Notes: generated by a model from the sequence alone, not told the origin. 64,000 bases of DNA from Anaeromyces robustus (GCA_002104895.1 MCFG01000126.1:62001-126000), one strand, 5' to 3'. Shown: positions 24,416 through 38,883, counted from the stretch's first letter. Program-made: numbers and translations.

Positions 24416-24759
24416 TCTATTATCTATTATCTATTTTCTAATTTTCTAATTTTCTATTTTCTATATTTTTGCTTTTTTTTCCTTTATTTTTATTAATTAA
24501 TTATTTTATTATTATTAGTTGATTTTTATTTATTATTATTTTCATTTTTCTACATTAATTTCTACATTTTTTTCTACATTTTTTTTCTACATTTTAATAT
24601 TATTTTTTATTTTATTTTTTATTTTTTATTATTTATTTTTTTATTTTATTTTTCTACATTTTTAATATTTTTATTTTTTATTTTTTTATTTTTACTTTTT
24701 TTTACTTTTATTTTTTTACGTTCATTACTTTATTTTTTTTTTCTCTATTTTTAATTCTT

Positions 24760-25716
24760 TTAACCAATACGTTCATAATGATGATTAGATGATTTATAAG
24801 CATTAAATTGATAAATAATCATAATATCAAAAATAAAAGTACCTATACTACCAATTAAATATGGTAATGTACCAGTAAAGAATTTTGTATCAATAGGTGG
24901 GAAACGGGTAAGAATGGAAAGACCATAGAATAAATTACCTAAAATGGTACAAATAAAAAGTAAAATAGAAAGTCCTTCCACGGAACGATTTCTTTTATTT
25001 TCAAGAATTTGTGGAATTCTACTACAGAAATAAAGTAATCCACTTGACCATGCCATAATACTACCAAAAATTTTTTGACCTAAAGTAAGATTTGGACTTT
25101 CATTACAAATTTTTGGATAATCATCTGGATTAAGACCATTATTATTATTACCATTATTATCATAACCATTTAAATGATTTCCTGAATAATCTAAAGCTCT
25201 AGCTTGAATTTGAAGTATAAATAAAGATAATAAAAGCACAGTTTGAATTTGAGTAGATAAACCTTTTCCTCTTTTAGGTCTTTTACCCTTTTTACCTTTT
25301 TTACCTTTTTTTCCCTTTTTCTTTGATCTTCTATTAAGGGATGATTTACTTCCTCTTACACTTTCATCTTCATCATCATCATCATCATCATCTCTAGTAT
25401 CAAGACTTAATTGACTAATATTTCTACTACTATCATCAAGACTATAAGTATTAAGAGATTCTAAAGATTCCTTACTACCACTTATACCTTCACCTTCACC
25501 TTCACCTTCATTTTTATTTTCATCATCATCATCACCATTTTTATTATTATTATTATTATTGTTAGAATTTCTAATATTTGCTTTAGAAATAGAATTACTT
25601 ACAGAAGTACTATATGAATCAGAATTTGAATCTTTATTAATATTTGATGTAATATCAACAATTGGAACATCTAATTTTTGTTTTTGATTAATTTCATCAA
25701 AAGTTTCATATTTTGT

Positions 25717-25748
<32 letters not shown>

Positions 25749-26626
25749 TTGATTCTTTTTCTTCTTTTGGTTTATTTTCTTTTTCTAATAATTCTTGTTT
25801 TTGTTCTGGTTCTGGTTCTGATTCTGGTTTTAATTCTTGTTCTTGTTTTTGTTCTTGTTCTTTTTCTTTTTCTTTTTCTTTTTCTAATACTAATTTTGGT
25901 TTTGGTTCTAAATCTTGTTTCTTTAATTCTTCTTTTAAAATAATTTCAGGTACGATTTGATCATTTAAAGAACGTTTTGAACTTTTAGAAATAACTGAAC
26001 TTGAAATAGTTTCATTATCATTATTTTCTGGATCACCTTCTGATGGATCTAATGGTGGATGAATTGGAGTTTTTTGATGATCACTAAAAGTTTCATAAGT
26101 ATGTTGAGGTGAACTTTGTAATAATCTTTGTTTTGGATCACCTTCTTCATGATTTTCATTTTCATTTTGATTTTGATTTTGATTTTGATTTTGACCTTCA
26201 CCATCTGTTGTTATAATTAAATCACGATTTGCTTCTTCTTCATCTTCTTCATCATTATCATTAGATGGATAAAAAATTTTATAATAAATATATTGACCAA
26301 TAATAATAACTTCCATTAAAGCAAAATAAATGCCAACTACTTTTTGAATTGGATATTGTTCAGTTAAAACAGTACCAATGTAATTAGCTAATAATAATAA
26401 TAATAATAAATAATAATAATATTAATAATTATAATAAATATATAATATTAATAGTAATAATAAATATAATAATAAAAATAAAAAATAATAATAAATAAAT
26501 ATTATAATAATAATAATTATAATAAATATAATAATAATATTATATATATAATATTAAATTAATATATAATAATAATTAAAAAAGTAATAATAATAATAAT
26601 ATTAATAATATTAATAATTATAATAA

Positions 26627-26669
<43 letters not shown>

Positions 26670-27701
26670 TTTTATTTTTGACTTATTATATTATATTATA
26701 TTATATTACATATATTATTCATAATTACTATAGTATTATATTAATAATATAATATTTTGAGATACTTTACCAAAATCACCAAAGAACCAAATAATGATTA
26801 ATACTAATGATAATCCAGTGGTACTTTTTCTTCTATAATTTTCATAAATTTGTGGATAGAAAGCTTTATTTTATATATTAATAATATTTAAATGGAGAAA
26901 GAATAAAAAAAAAAATTTTTTTTTTATAATTTAAATATAATGTATATTATTAAAACAAAACAATAATATAATATATATAAATATATATATATATATTAAT
27001 GATAATTAAAATAATTAGAATAATTATTTAAAATATTATATTGTTAAGATCTTAATAATTTTATTTTATATTTTGTTTTTTTTTTTTTAATTTTTAAAAA
27101 TTTAAAAAATATATATTTTTATTCATTTTTCTCTTACCAATAAAATAAAATAAAATAGAAATGACTCCTGAATAATAACTAAATTTTTCTAATGGTGTAT
27201 AAATACAATCACCTATTATTTATGTATATGTGCATATTATATATAAATTTTAAAATTAAAAATAATTTTATAATAATTAGTTTTATATATATGCATATAT
27301 TTAATAAAATTTTGATAAAAAAATTTTTTTTTATATAATAAATTTAAATTATATAATATAATTAATTCTTGAAATTTTTATAATTTAAAATTTAATTTAA
27401 ATAATAATTTTTATTTAATTTCTATTATTTTATTATTATTCTTATCAATTACATTTATAAATTATTTAAATATTATAAAACTAATTATAAAGAAAGAAAG
27501 AAAGAAATATATATATATAATTATTATTTAAAAATAAAAAAGAAATGGTTTTTTTTTTTTTATCCAATAAATTTTATTTATATAAATTTATTTAAAAAGA
27601 AGTGAAATATTTCTTATACCGAAAACTGAGCCAATCCATTGAACAAATTTATATCCATTTTTTTCTAAGGGATCACATGTACAATCAACTGTTAAACCCA
27701 T
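24760..27701 (-). CDS. PQ-loop repeat (YPQ/PQLC2-like) membrane transporter with large low-complexity insert, 4 exons
   Basis: Exons (minus) 27701..27620, 27212..27138, 26863..26771, 26387..24760, with GT..AG junctions all splitting a codon after its first base; 1878 nt, 625 residues. The family includes yeast Ypq1-3/Rtc2 and animal PQLC2, seven-helix exporters of cationic amino acids from vacuole or lysosome. Two PQ-loops are present: YPQIYENYRRKSTTGLSL (PQ at 56-57) and IPQILENKRNRSVEGLSI (PQ at 542-543), each followed by a GxF/GNLFYG-type helix. Helices sit at about 41-60, 70-91, 100-120, then about 460-485, 520-540, 554-575 and 590-612. Yeast relatives are near 300 residues; this one carries about 330 extra cytosolic-type residues between helices 3 and 4: runs of Asn, Gln-Asn, Glu-Lys/Gln, Pro-Glu, poly-Asp and a Lys-Gly block. 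Substrate and organelle are inferred from family only. The ATG at 27701 opens MGLTVDCTCDPL and is the only good start found upstream of the first helix. Confidence 0.9.
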
Positions 27702-28364
27702 TTTTGTTTTTTTTTTATTTTTTATTTTTTATTTTTTTAACTTTTTAATTATTATTGTTATATTTTTATTATATATATATATATATGTTTTTTTTTTATT
27801 GTTATTAATTTTTTTTTTTTTCTCTTTAAAAAAAAAAAAAAAAATTGAATTTATCCTGTATTGTTGTTATATAAAATGGTTTTAAAATGAAATGATATAT
27901 ATATAAATTATTTTTTTAATTATTAATATTATTATTAAAAAAAAAAAAGATATATAAAAATATTTTTATATATATATAATATATATAATATTAAAAATAA
28001 ATTAGAAATATGAAATGTATATATATATATATATATTGTTTAAAAATAAATAAAATAAATCAAATTAAATTAATGAAAAAAGAAAAAAGAAGAAGAAAAA
28101 AAAAAGTTTCAATATTAAATTTTAACCTTGATAGAAATTTGATTCTATAAATGTAATTTCTTAAGTTATTAATTATATAATAATAATAAAAAAAAAAAAG
28201 TAAGAAAAAAAAATTGATTTTTTTTTTTCTTTTTCCTTTCTTTCGTTTTCTTTATCCCGATATTGTTATTTATTTATTTATTTTTTTTTATTTTATTTTT
28301 TTTTTTTTATTTTATTAATTATACATTTATTTTATTAATCAAATATATAATGATTTCTTTAATT

Positions 28365-28403
<39 letters not shown>

Positions 28404-30794
28404 TAAAAAAAATTATATATATGTATATATAAATATATACTTTAATTATTAATTATAATAATATTAAATTTTTTTTTTTTTTTAAATTAATTATTTCAAT
28501 TTATAATATATTAGAATTAGAATAGAAATAATAAACTATAATAAATATAAATTGAATAATTGATAAGAAATTTTGTTCGACCAAATAAAATAAAACAAAA
28601 TAAAATAAAATATAATAATAATTAATTTGATTATTTAAATTATATTTCAATTATTTTATTTTATTTTATTTTTTATTTTTTATTTTATTTTTAATTAATA
28701 TATTTACTTTTTATATTCCGTTATTTATTATTTATAATATTGTTAAAAATTATTATTTAATATTTATAATATTTAATATTTATAATATTTATAACATTTG
28801 ATATTTAATATTTAATTATTTAATAATTTGTATATTATAAATTAATATCTTTTTTATTTTTTATATTATTTTTTATTCAATATTTATTACTTAATATTGA
28901 TTAAAATTACACCAATAATAAAAATGGATGATAATAGATCATAAAATAATAATAATACACAAATAAATAACATAACATAAATAATATAATTTATTTATTT
29001 GTTCTTGTTTTATTATATATTTATTATAATAAATAAATATATAATTATTCAATATAGATTATAATATTAACATTTTTAACTTATAAAAAGTTAATATATA
29101 ATCTATATAATTAAATAAAAAAAAAAGCTTAGAAATATAATTACTATTTGATTAATTACCAAACCATTATAATTAATATAAATAATTTATTTTATGATAA
29201 ATTTACTATTAATTTATTTCATTATTATTAACTATCTTATTTATTTTCATTCTATACATGAAAAAAAAAAATTAAAGTTTATTAAATCCACATTAAAAAA
29301 AAAAATTTTTTTTTTATAATAATTTTAATTATAATTAAAATTATTATCAAGTCAAATAAAAAAAAAGTTTAAAAATATTTTTCTTTTAAAGTTTTATTAT
29401 TATTTTATTGCATTTTCAATAATACAAATAATACAAATTTAATTTAAATTAATTGACCATTCAATTCCATTCAATGTCTCTAATTCAATGTTTATTAATA
29501 GTAAATTATAATTTTTATAATCAAAAAAAAAAAAAAACTATAATAAATTATACATAGGTAAACTTTAAATATATATATATATATTATATAAGAAAATACC
29601 AATAATTTTTATTAATTCAATTATCATAATTCTTTTTTAAATTTCACTATCATATATATGATTATAATAAAAAAAAATATATATATATATTTTTTTTTGA
29701 GTATTGTCCATTTTAAGAAGGTTTTTTTTCACAAATAATAAATAAATATTACATCTATTTTATCTTATAAATAAAAAAAAATAAAATAAAATATATGTAT
29801 AATCTGCATATATTTTATTTGTTTTTTTTATGTATAATGCATAATATAAATTGTTGATTTAATAATTCTTTATTAATTTGTATGTATTCTTTTTTTTTTT
29901 TGTGGAAGCATAAATCAAAAAAGTCGTATTTATTCATTTATTTATTATTTTTTGTGTATGTGAAATGAATAAAAGAAAATAATAAATGTAATATTTATTT
30001 TAATTCTTATTTAGATCAGTAAAAAAATAAAATAAAATAAAATAAAATAATTATATTTTATTGATCTAACTATCATATATTTATGATTTTACATACAAAA
30101 TTATTTTTTTTTTTAACATATATATTTAAATATTTAAATCTTTAAATATTAAAATATTTATTTATCGATTATCTACTATCCATTAATATTTGAATATAAA
30201 ATATATTTAAACATAGATTTTTATATTTAATCCCATATAAATAAAAAATAAAAAGAGAAAAAAAAAATATTTTTCTGTTTTTTTTTTTTTTTTTTTTTTT
30301 TTTCCTAGTCAAATGTTACACAATTAAAGTATTGAAAAAAAAATTTAAAAAATAAATTCAAATATTTTTGATTGACTAAATAATAATAAATAATATTAAA
30401 TTAACATTAACATTTTTTCAAATAGGATATGATTAATAATTCATTATATCTTTATTAAAGATGGATTTTTTTCATATTATTATTTATCTCATATTTTTGA
30501 TAATGAATGTATATCCAAAAAAAAAAAAAATTAATTTTAGTCATAATTAATCAGAGTTAAAATAAACATATTATAAAAAAAAAAAAAAAAAGGAAAGAAA
30601 AAACTTAACAAATAATAAATGAAAATAAAAAAAAAGAAGGAAAGAAAGAATTTAACAAGTAATAAATGAAAATTAAAAAAAAAAAAAGTTTAAATAATAA
30701 TAAAAAAGGAAGAAGAAAAGAAAAAGAAAAAAAAGAGAGAGAGAAAGAAAGAAAGAATAAGTAATGGTTACTGAACGAAAATAATGAAAAAAAA

Positions 30795-30827
<33 letters not shown>

Positions 30828-31288
30828 TGAAAATAAAGAATGAATATATTAAAAAAAGTTGTTGTTGTTGTTGTTTTTTGAACAAAAAAAAATGGTTATA
30901 AAAAGAATTACATAGGATGAAATAAAAAAAATATTAATATATATTAATATATATTATAAGAAAAAAAAAAACTAATTTTTATTTGGATTTCATGTAAAAA
31001 AAAAATCCTACTTGAAATATAAAAATATAAAGAAATCTATATTTTCAATTGAATATAAAAATGTTTCTTTTTTATTTTTTTTTTTTTTTAATTATTAAAA
31101 AAAAATGTATTTAAGTATATATAACCTGTCATAATGTATCAAATAAAAAATTAATATTATATTAATTTTTATTTTTTTTTTTTATTTTTTAGAATTAAAA
31201 TTAAAATAATATTTGATATATATTATATAATATCCTATTTTCTTATTTTATTATTTATTTTCTTAATAAAATACAGTCATTTGTAAAT

Positions 31289-31317
31289 GTAATTCTATAT
31301 CTACAATATAGAATTAC
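31289..31317. repeat. Perfect 12-bp inverted repeat with 5-nt loop
   Basis: GTAATTCTATAT (31289-31300), loop CTACA, then ATATAGAATTAC (31306-31317). A compact hairpin, about 120 bp upstream of an isolated open frame at 31437. It could be a structured transcript end; no gene is evident on either side. Confidence 0.8.
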
Positions 31318-33396
31318 TTTTATTATTATTATTATAAAATATATAGAAAAATAAAATTAAATATTGGAATTTTTTACATATTATAAGATTTTCAACACTT
31401 AAAAAAAGAAGATATAAAATAAAAAAAAAAATTAAAATGTCATTTTTTTTTATTATTTTTCATTATTCAATTCTGTATATCAAAAAACCTCTGTATATAA
31501 CAAAAATGATAATAATAGTAATAAAAAAAAAAAAGAATAAATTAATATATAATAAAATTCTTTTAAAAAAAACTAATAAAATAATTAAATATCTTCATAT
31601 ATCATATTTATTATTAGTTATTGATTTATTGAATTTATTGGAATTTATTATTGATTTATTAGCTATTATATTTTATTTTTATTTTTTTTTTCTCTTAAAA
31701 ATATTGGTCTTTTTACATAAAAATATGTAAAAAAAAAAAAAAAAAAAACTGTACTGTACTATGTAACATACATACATACATTAATTGAAAAAAAAAAAAA
31801 TTATTTTTTTTTTCTTTTTTCTTGTTATTTATTCTGTACAAATAAAAAGAGTAACCCTATTTTTTTTTTTATTAATTTTTTTTTTAAAATGTATAAATAA
31901 GTATAAATAAAAGTTTAATTTTTTATTTTTTTTTTGTTAACAAAAATATATAATATATATATATATATCAATACATATCAATATATAAAATTTTATAAAA
32001 ATAGGTGTACATTATCATTACATTAATTACTACACTATTTACTTATTACTTAGAATACTTTAATTATAATTAAAACTAATATAGTAATAATGAGGATGGT
32101 AAAGATTATTTATAATAAAAATAAAAAAAAACTTTCTTTTTTTTTTTATTTTTCATTTAAATTTTTTTTTATATATTTATTTAAATAACCCTATTTTTTA
32201 TTTTACTTTTTAAATGATTTAATAAAAAATTATATCCAAGACATAAATATATATATATATATATATATACAAAATGTAAATTTCCTTTTTTTATTATTAT
32301 TATTATTATTTTTCTGTATTTTTATTCTGTAATTTTTTTTTATTATATTATTTTCACCTAAATAAACATCTTATAATATATATATATATATATTTAATCT
32401 TATCTATTTTCTATTTTATAACGATGATCCTAATAATTACATTAACTAAGTTAGGATAAAAAAAAAAAAGCTTACACATTTTATAAATTAATATTTTATA
32501 GGTATATAAATAAATAAATAAAATAAAATTAAATAAAAACAAAAAATAAAATAAAAAAAAAAGTTAATTTATACATATATGTCATTATTATTTAATATTA
32601 AATACTTTATATTTTTCATTTATTTATTTAAAAATATAAAGTTTGACATAATAATAAAAATGGGGATGGTAAAAAAATACCATAGAAAAAATTAATAAAT
32701 CATAAAAAATAATATTAATTTTAATTTTTTAATTTATATAGTATAACATTTATAGTATAATATGAAAAAAAAAAAATAAAATAAAATAAAATAAAATAAA
32801 ATAAAATTAGTTGTTTTTTATTTTTTTACTTTAATTCATTTACTTTAATTATATAATTAATGAATTATTGAATTAATAATTATTAAAATGAAAATGAAAA
32901 TGAAAATGAAAATAAAAAAAAGCAATTATTTTTTAAAAATAACTAATCATTAAATATGTTAACATGTTAATATTTTAACATTTTTTTATATAATAATAAA
33001 ATTAATAAATGCATTTGCATTTAATCCATAATAATTATTAATGAATTAATTAGTGAATGAATGAATTAATTAATAAATTAATAAATAATCATTTCTATAA
33101 TACATCAAGATCAAAGTTTTTTAATTAAAAAAAAATGATTTGAATGATATTTATAAATAAGAAATTGAACTGTAACAGATGCAAATAAATAAATAATGAT
33201 AATGATAATGATTTATAAATAAATAAATGCATAACTATGTATATTTATAAATATAATATATATAAATATAAATATATAAATATATAAAATACCAAATAAA
33301 TAAATATATAAATAAATAAATGTGGTATATATGCTTATGCATTGTTTTATTACCCATTACAATTTTAATGATGAAGTAAACCCATTACAATTATTC

Positions 33397-33398
33397 AT

Positions 33399-33471
<73 letters not shown>

Positions 33472-33474
33472 TTA
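33397..33474. repeat. (TTTA)n microsatellite
   Basis: About 18 near-perfect tetranucleotide units. Similar blocks occur at 34247-34313, 42633-42708 and 45061-45153. Confidence 0.95.
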
Positions 33475-34246
33475 TTGATACATTACTGATAATTAATAAT
33501 TGATTATAATTATAAAAATAAAAATATAATAGAAAAATTGAAAAATAATACTTCATTATTTTTTATTTATTCATTCATTATTCATTCATTATTCATTATT
33601 CATTATTTATTATTTATTATTTATTATTATTTATTATTTATTATTTATTATTTATTTCTTGTTATTATCTGTTAATCCATTTATATATTTTAATAATTAT
33701 TTTTAATATTATTATTATTACTAAATATTATTTATTATTTTTTACCTATAATTAAATAATAATTTTCTGTTTCTGTTTTACTTTTTTTTTATAACATTTA
33801 CTATTTAATTTTATTATATATTAATAGTAAATTTCTAATATATTAATATTTATATATATATTATTTATTATAAAGTATTCATAATATATAAATGATTGTA
33901 TTCATTTTCATCAAAAAAAAAAAAAAAAACCAAGAACAAAAAACAAAAAAAGAAACTTTAATTAAAAAAAAAAAAAATGAAAATGAAAACATTTTTTTAT
34001 TTTTATTTTAATTTTATTTCTTATTTTTTTTTGTTTCATGTATGACTTATAAATAAAATGATTAAAATAAAATGATTAAATTGCCACTTTCAACTTTCTA
34101 AACTTAAAACTAAACAAAAAAAGTAATATAATAAAAATACTTGAAATGAATAAAACCAAAAAAAAAAACAAAAAATTTTACAACATTAAATTAAAAGTTA
34201 TATAAATTATTATATTATACATAACAATTATTTAATACTTTCTATA

Positions 34247-34248
34247 AT

Positions 34249-34313
<65 letters not shown>
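34247..34313. repeat. (TTTA)n microsatellite
   Basis: Roughly 16 uninterrupted TTTA units, ending in ATATTTAATTTAATTTAAA. Confidence 0.95.
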
Positions 34314-34315
<2 letters not shown>

Positions 34316-35102
34316 TATTTAATTTAATTTAAATTTAAATCTTTGAAATTAAATGAATGAATGAATAAATAAAATTTAAAAAAAAATATTTTTAATATAT
34401 TAATTTATTATTTATTTATTTATTTAATTTATGATTTGCTTATTTATTTATATTAATTTATTATTAAAAAAAAAAAAAAAAACAAATTCATTAATAATTA
34501 ATTAAACAAATAAATAAATAAATAAATAATAATTAAATAAATAATCATTAAAAATTATATATTAAATCTCCCTAAATAAATAAATAATTAATTAATAAAT
34601 AAATAAATAAATAAATAAAAAATTAATATATTAAATGATAAAGTTTAATTAAAAAAAAAAAAAAAAATTTGGATCTATTAAAATAATTACAAAAAAAAAA
34701 AAAAAAAAAAAAAAAAAGAATTACTCTTTATACAATAAAAATACATATATATTTAATAATAATATTGAATAATAATAATAAGGAATAATAAAAAGTGAAA
34801 AGTAAAAAAAAAAAAAAAAAAAAAAAGGGAAAAAGAAAAAGAAAGCAATTATTTTACCATTTTTACAAAATATATATATATTTGAAATTTATATAAAATT
34901 GAATAATAATGTTACATTTACATTTTTACATTTTTACATTTAAATTTATTTTTTTTTTTAAAAAAAAAATACTTGAAAAAAAAATGAATAAATAAAATAG
35001 TAAATCTCTTTTGGTTTCAAGGAAATGGAAACTTTTATATAATTAGAAGAAAAAACAAAAAATAGGAATAAAAATATTTATTTGGTTTTGGTTTATAATT
35101 CT

Positions 35103-35640
35103 GATACTGAGAAGAAGAGAGAGAGAGAGAGAAAGAAAGAAAGAAAGAAAAAAAAATAAAAATAAAAATGAAAATGAAAATGAAAATGAAAATGAAAATG
35201 AAATTTAAAGTACATGTTCAACCAGTAATTGTAAAAATAGAGTTTTTTTAAAAAAAATGAAAGAAAGAGAAAGAAAAAGATATCATTAAAATGAAATATC
35301 TATTACATATAAATATATATATAGAATTGTATATATATATATATATTTGATTTCAAGAGAAGAAAAGAGAAAAAAAGAGAAGAAAGAACTTGGTACTTTA
35401 TATATAATTAAGAAGGAATAAAAGAAGTAAAAGTAAAATAAAAAAAAAGAGAGAGAGAGAGAGAGAGAAAGAACTAAATATTTATTTGATTTTTTTGGTT
35501 TTTCTCTTGGTTTTTTTGGGCTGGAGTTTTGGTTTATTAATTCTGATATTTAAGGCATAGAAAGAAAAAAAGAAAGAAAATAAAAAAAGAAAGAAAATTA
35601 AAAAGGAAAAGAAAAGGAAAAAAAAGGAAAAGAAAAGAAA
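35103..35640 (+). repeat. Polypurine (G/A) rich block
   Basis: The plus strand is dominated by GAGAGA, GAAAGAAAGA and AAATGA repeats, with two GA-dinucleotide runs (about 35116-35132 and 35449-35468) and only short pyrimidine interruptions. Mirror-symmetric homopurine runs like these can adopt triplex DNA. Confidence 0.75.
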
Positions 35641-35793
35641 TTTCAAATTTCTTTATTTATTTTTTTTTATTTAAAAAAAAACTCTTTATCTTTTCGTTTT
35701 TTTTTTTTTTTTTTAATAGCTACTAGCTATCATGTTTATAACTATATAATCTTTTTTTTTATTTTCTTTTTCTTTTTTTTTTTTTTGGAATAC

Positions 35794-35794
<1 letters not shown>

Positions 35795-35844
<50 letters not shown>
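35795..35844 (+). repeat. Uninterrupted poly-A tract, 50 nt
   Basis: The longest homopolymer in the window, followed directly by (GAA)n. Simple slippage tract; assembly collapse or expansion is likely here. Confidence 0.9.
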
Positions 35845-35846
<2 letters not shown>

Positions 35847-37040
35847 AGAAGAAGAAGAAGAAAAGAGTACAAAAAAGTATAAAAATAAGTAATATTAAAA
35901 AAAAAAGATATATTATAAAATATTTATAAAATATTAATATTATAATTATAATATATAATATATAATATATATATAATATATAATTATTTAATTATTTAAT
36001 TATTTAATGATGAATGATTGTTTTTTTTTTTTTCCTATAAATACTAAAAAAAAAAAATAATCATACACAAATATACACACCTTACAATAACATAAAACAA
36101 CTCCATATAACAAACCCCAATAGAACACACAATATTTAAAAAAAAAGATTATAATTATTTATTACTTATTATTTATTTATTATTTATTATTTATTATTTA
36201 TTATTTATTATTTATTATTTATTATTTATTATTTATTATTTATTATTTTTAATTAATAATACTTTTTTTTTTTTTTTTTCTTTTTTTTTAGCTAAACAAA
36301 AAAAAAATATTATTATTAAAAATAATATGGTTAATTATATATATATTTTTTTTTATATAAACATTATAACTTTTTATTTTTCTTTTCTTTTCTCTTTTCC
36401 TTTCTTTTCTTTTTATTTTGTATAAAAAGAAGAAGAAAAAAGAAAAAGAAAAGGAATTAATTATAAATACTAATTATTATTTATTATATATTATATTATT
36501 AATATTTATTAGATATTATTAATATTTATTAGATATTATTATTATATTATATTGTTATTAATTATATATATTATTAATTTTATTTCTATGAATATTTTTT
36601 TTAATTTTTAATTTCTAAAAAAAGTTGTTTTTTTTTTTTTTTATCAAAGTTTTTATTATTATTATTATTATATTGTTATTATGTCTATTATTTTCTTTTT
36701 TTTCTTTTTTTCTTTTTCCTTTCTTTTTTTTTTTTTTTTTTTTATTTGATTTTGATTTTGGTGTTTTTTTTTTAATAATATTTATTATATATATATTTAT
36801 AATTTATAATTGATAATTGATAATTTTTACTTTATTAACATTTAATTACATTTTTTAAGGATGGAAAGAAGTTGTTGGTTTGTTTGATTGATTTTCTTTT
36901 ATTGCTTTATTATTTATGGAATGATGGATTTATTAATAGATGAATGGATTTTTATATTTAATTAAATTTATAAAAAAAATTAAAAAGACAATTTTTTTTT
37001 TCTATACAGATATTATTTATATATTTATATATTTACTACA

Positions 37041-37450
37041 ATTTTTTTTTGTTTTTTGGTTTTTTTTTTTTTTTTTTGTTTTTAGAGAATTTTTTTCTTT
37101 TTCTTGGTATTATTAATATTGTTTGTTTTTGTTTTTGTTTTTGTTTATATTTGGTTTATATATTTGGTTTATATTTTGTTTTGTTTTGTTTTTGTTTTTT
37201 TTGTCATTATTATTTTATTATTTTTTTTTTTTTTTGTTTTTTTTTCATATTTCTCTATTTTTCTATTTTCTTTTTATTATTTTCTTTTATTATTATTATT
37301 ATTTTTTTTATTATTTTTTTTATTTTATTATTTTTTTATTTTTGGCATTGGTATCTTTTATTTTAATTTTATTATTATTATTATTATTATTATTTATTAT
37401 TATTTTCTGTTTTCTTTTTTTTTTTTTTTTTTTTTTATTTTCTTTATTAT
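37041..37450 (+). repeat. Polypyrimidine (T-rich) block
   Basis: The plus strand is almost entirely T with scattered G, C and A, including GTTTTT repeats near 37125-37200 and (TTA)n near 37360-37400. All three forward frames stay open only because stop codons need A; they spell Phe/Leu/Ile polymers and are not genes. Confidence 0.8.
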
Positions 37451-38507
37451 TTTCTAAAAAAAACTCTATGTATTTTTATAGTATTTTATAGATATTATTT
37501 ATATATATTATATATATATTTTAAAAAGAAAATGTTATTTTTTTTTCTTAAAAGTCTTTTTTTTTTTTTCTTTTTCTTTTTCTTTTTTTTTTTTTTTTTT
37601 AGTTTTTAATAAAATAAAAAAATGTATTTTATTTTTATTATTATTATTTTTTTTTCTTTCTTTCTTTCTTTATAATAATTATGAAAATATATAAATAATA
37701 AAAAAAAAGATATATATTATTAATAAAGATAATAATTATAAAAAAAAAAAATTATTTTTTTTTTCTTTCTTTATAAATAAATAAAATATGTTATGTTTTG
37801 TTATATTATTATTATTATTATTAATAAAAAAAAAATATAAAAAAAAGTCTTTATAATATATAAATATAAAATAAATATTTTTTCTTTTTTTTATAACTAT
37901 TATTCTTTTTTTTTTATTTAATTAAACGAATTATAAATATATTATTAAAAAATAATTAATAATAAAAAAAAAAAAAAAAAAAAAAAAAGAAATATAATTT
38001 TTTTTTTCTTTGGTACTAAAATTAATTTTACTTTGATAAAAAATAATATTTTTTTTATTTTTTTTAAAATTTAATTTTATTATAAAAAGAAAATAATAAA
38101 TTAATTATATAAAAAATTTTTCTTAAAAAAAAAAAAAGAAAAAAGAAAAAAAATAATAATGATAAAAAATTATATATAAATAAATTTTTTCTTTTAGGTA
38201 TACTTTTTATATATAATTTTTTGTTGGTTGGTTTAATCATAATTATTTTTTTTTTCTTTTTCTTTTTTTTCTTTCTTTTTTTTTTTTTTTTTTTTTTTTT
38301 ATAAATATATATATATAAATAAATATTAATGTTGATATTATATATAATGATAAGTTATAATTATATTAATAAAAATTTAAATTAATGATGTTATATTTTT
38401 TTTTGTTATTGGCTTCTTTCTGTTTTTCTTCTTCTCCCCCTTTTACAACATAATTTTTTTTAAAGTTTAATAAAACTCTTTTCATTTTTCTGATTTAAAT
38501 ATATAAT

Positions 38508-38540
<33 letters not shown>

Positions 38541-38883
38541 ACATTAAATATTAAATTAATTATAAAGAAAAAAAACTTGTAAAAAAAAAAAAGCCTCTAA
38601 TAATTATACTTAATATAAATGAATATTATAATAAAATATAAAATATATTAAAAAAAAATTGATGGGATTATATTATTATATTAATTTTTTTTTTTTCTTG
38701 CTGGTTGAATTATTATTTTAAATAAATTATATTAATGGTAATTAAATATTAAAAGTTCTATGATTTGGATAGAAAAATTAAAAAAAATAATTATACAAAA
38801 TAATTTATATATTATATTATATTATATTATATATAATATATAAATGATTATTGATGATGAGGATGATTTTTTTAAAAAATCAT

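Larger units (their letters stand above)
22580..24759. other. Intergenic region between convergent esterase and PQ-loop genes
   Basis: Both flanking genes end here. No gene seen. It contains poly-T/poly-A tracts, (TA)n, the minisatellite at 23595-24040 and a TTTTA microsatellite at 24290-24415. Confidence 0.7.
27702..38883. other. Large gene-poor region with strand-asymmetric tracts
   Basis: More than 11 kb between the 5' end of the PQ-loop gene and the 3' end of the epimerase gene. I recognise no gene; open frames here are Phe/Leu/Lys polymers made by simple repeats. Contents: TTTA microsatellites, poly-A/T tracts, a perfect hairpin at 31289, polypurine blocks (30700-30765, 35103-35640) and a polypyrimidine block (37041-37450). 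Confidence 0.65.

Noticed and set aside
24290-24496. Frame of 68 codons in TTTTA repeats (also 30673-30885, 36625-36813 and 17040-17255)
   Set aside because: Direct translation of microsatellite or homopolymer DNA.
25713-25943. Plus-strand Leu/Val polymer frame
   Set aside because: Antisense of the Glu/Lys/Gln repeat of the PQ-loop protein insert.
37049-37491. Three overlapping Phe/Leu/Ile-rich frames
   Set aside because: Open only because the T-rich strand cannot form stop codons; no domain or start context.
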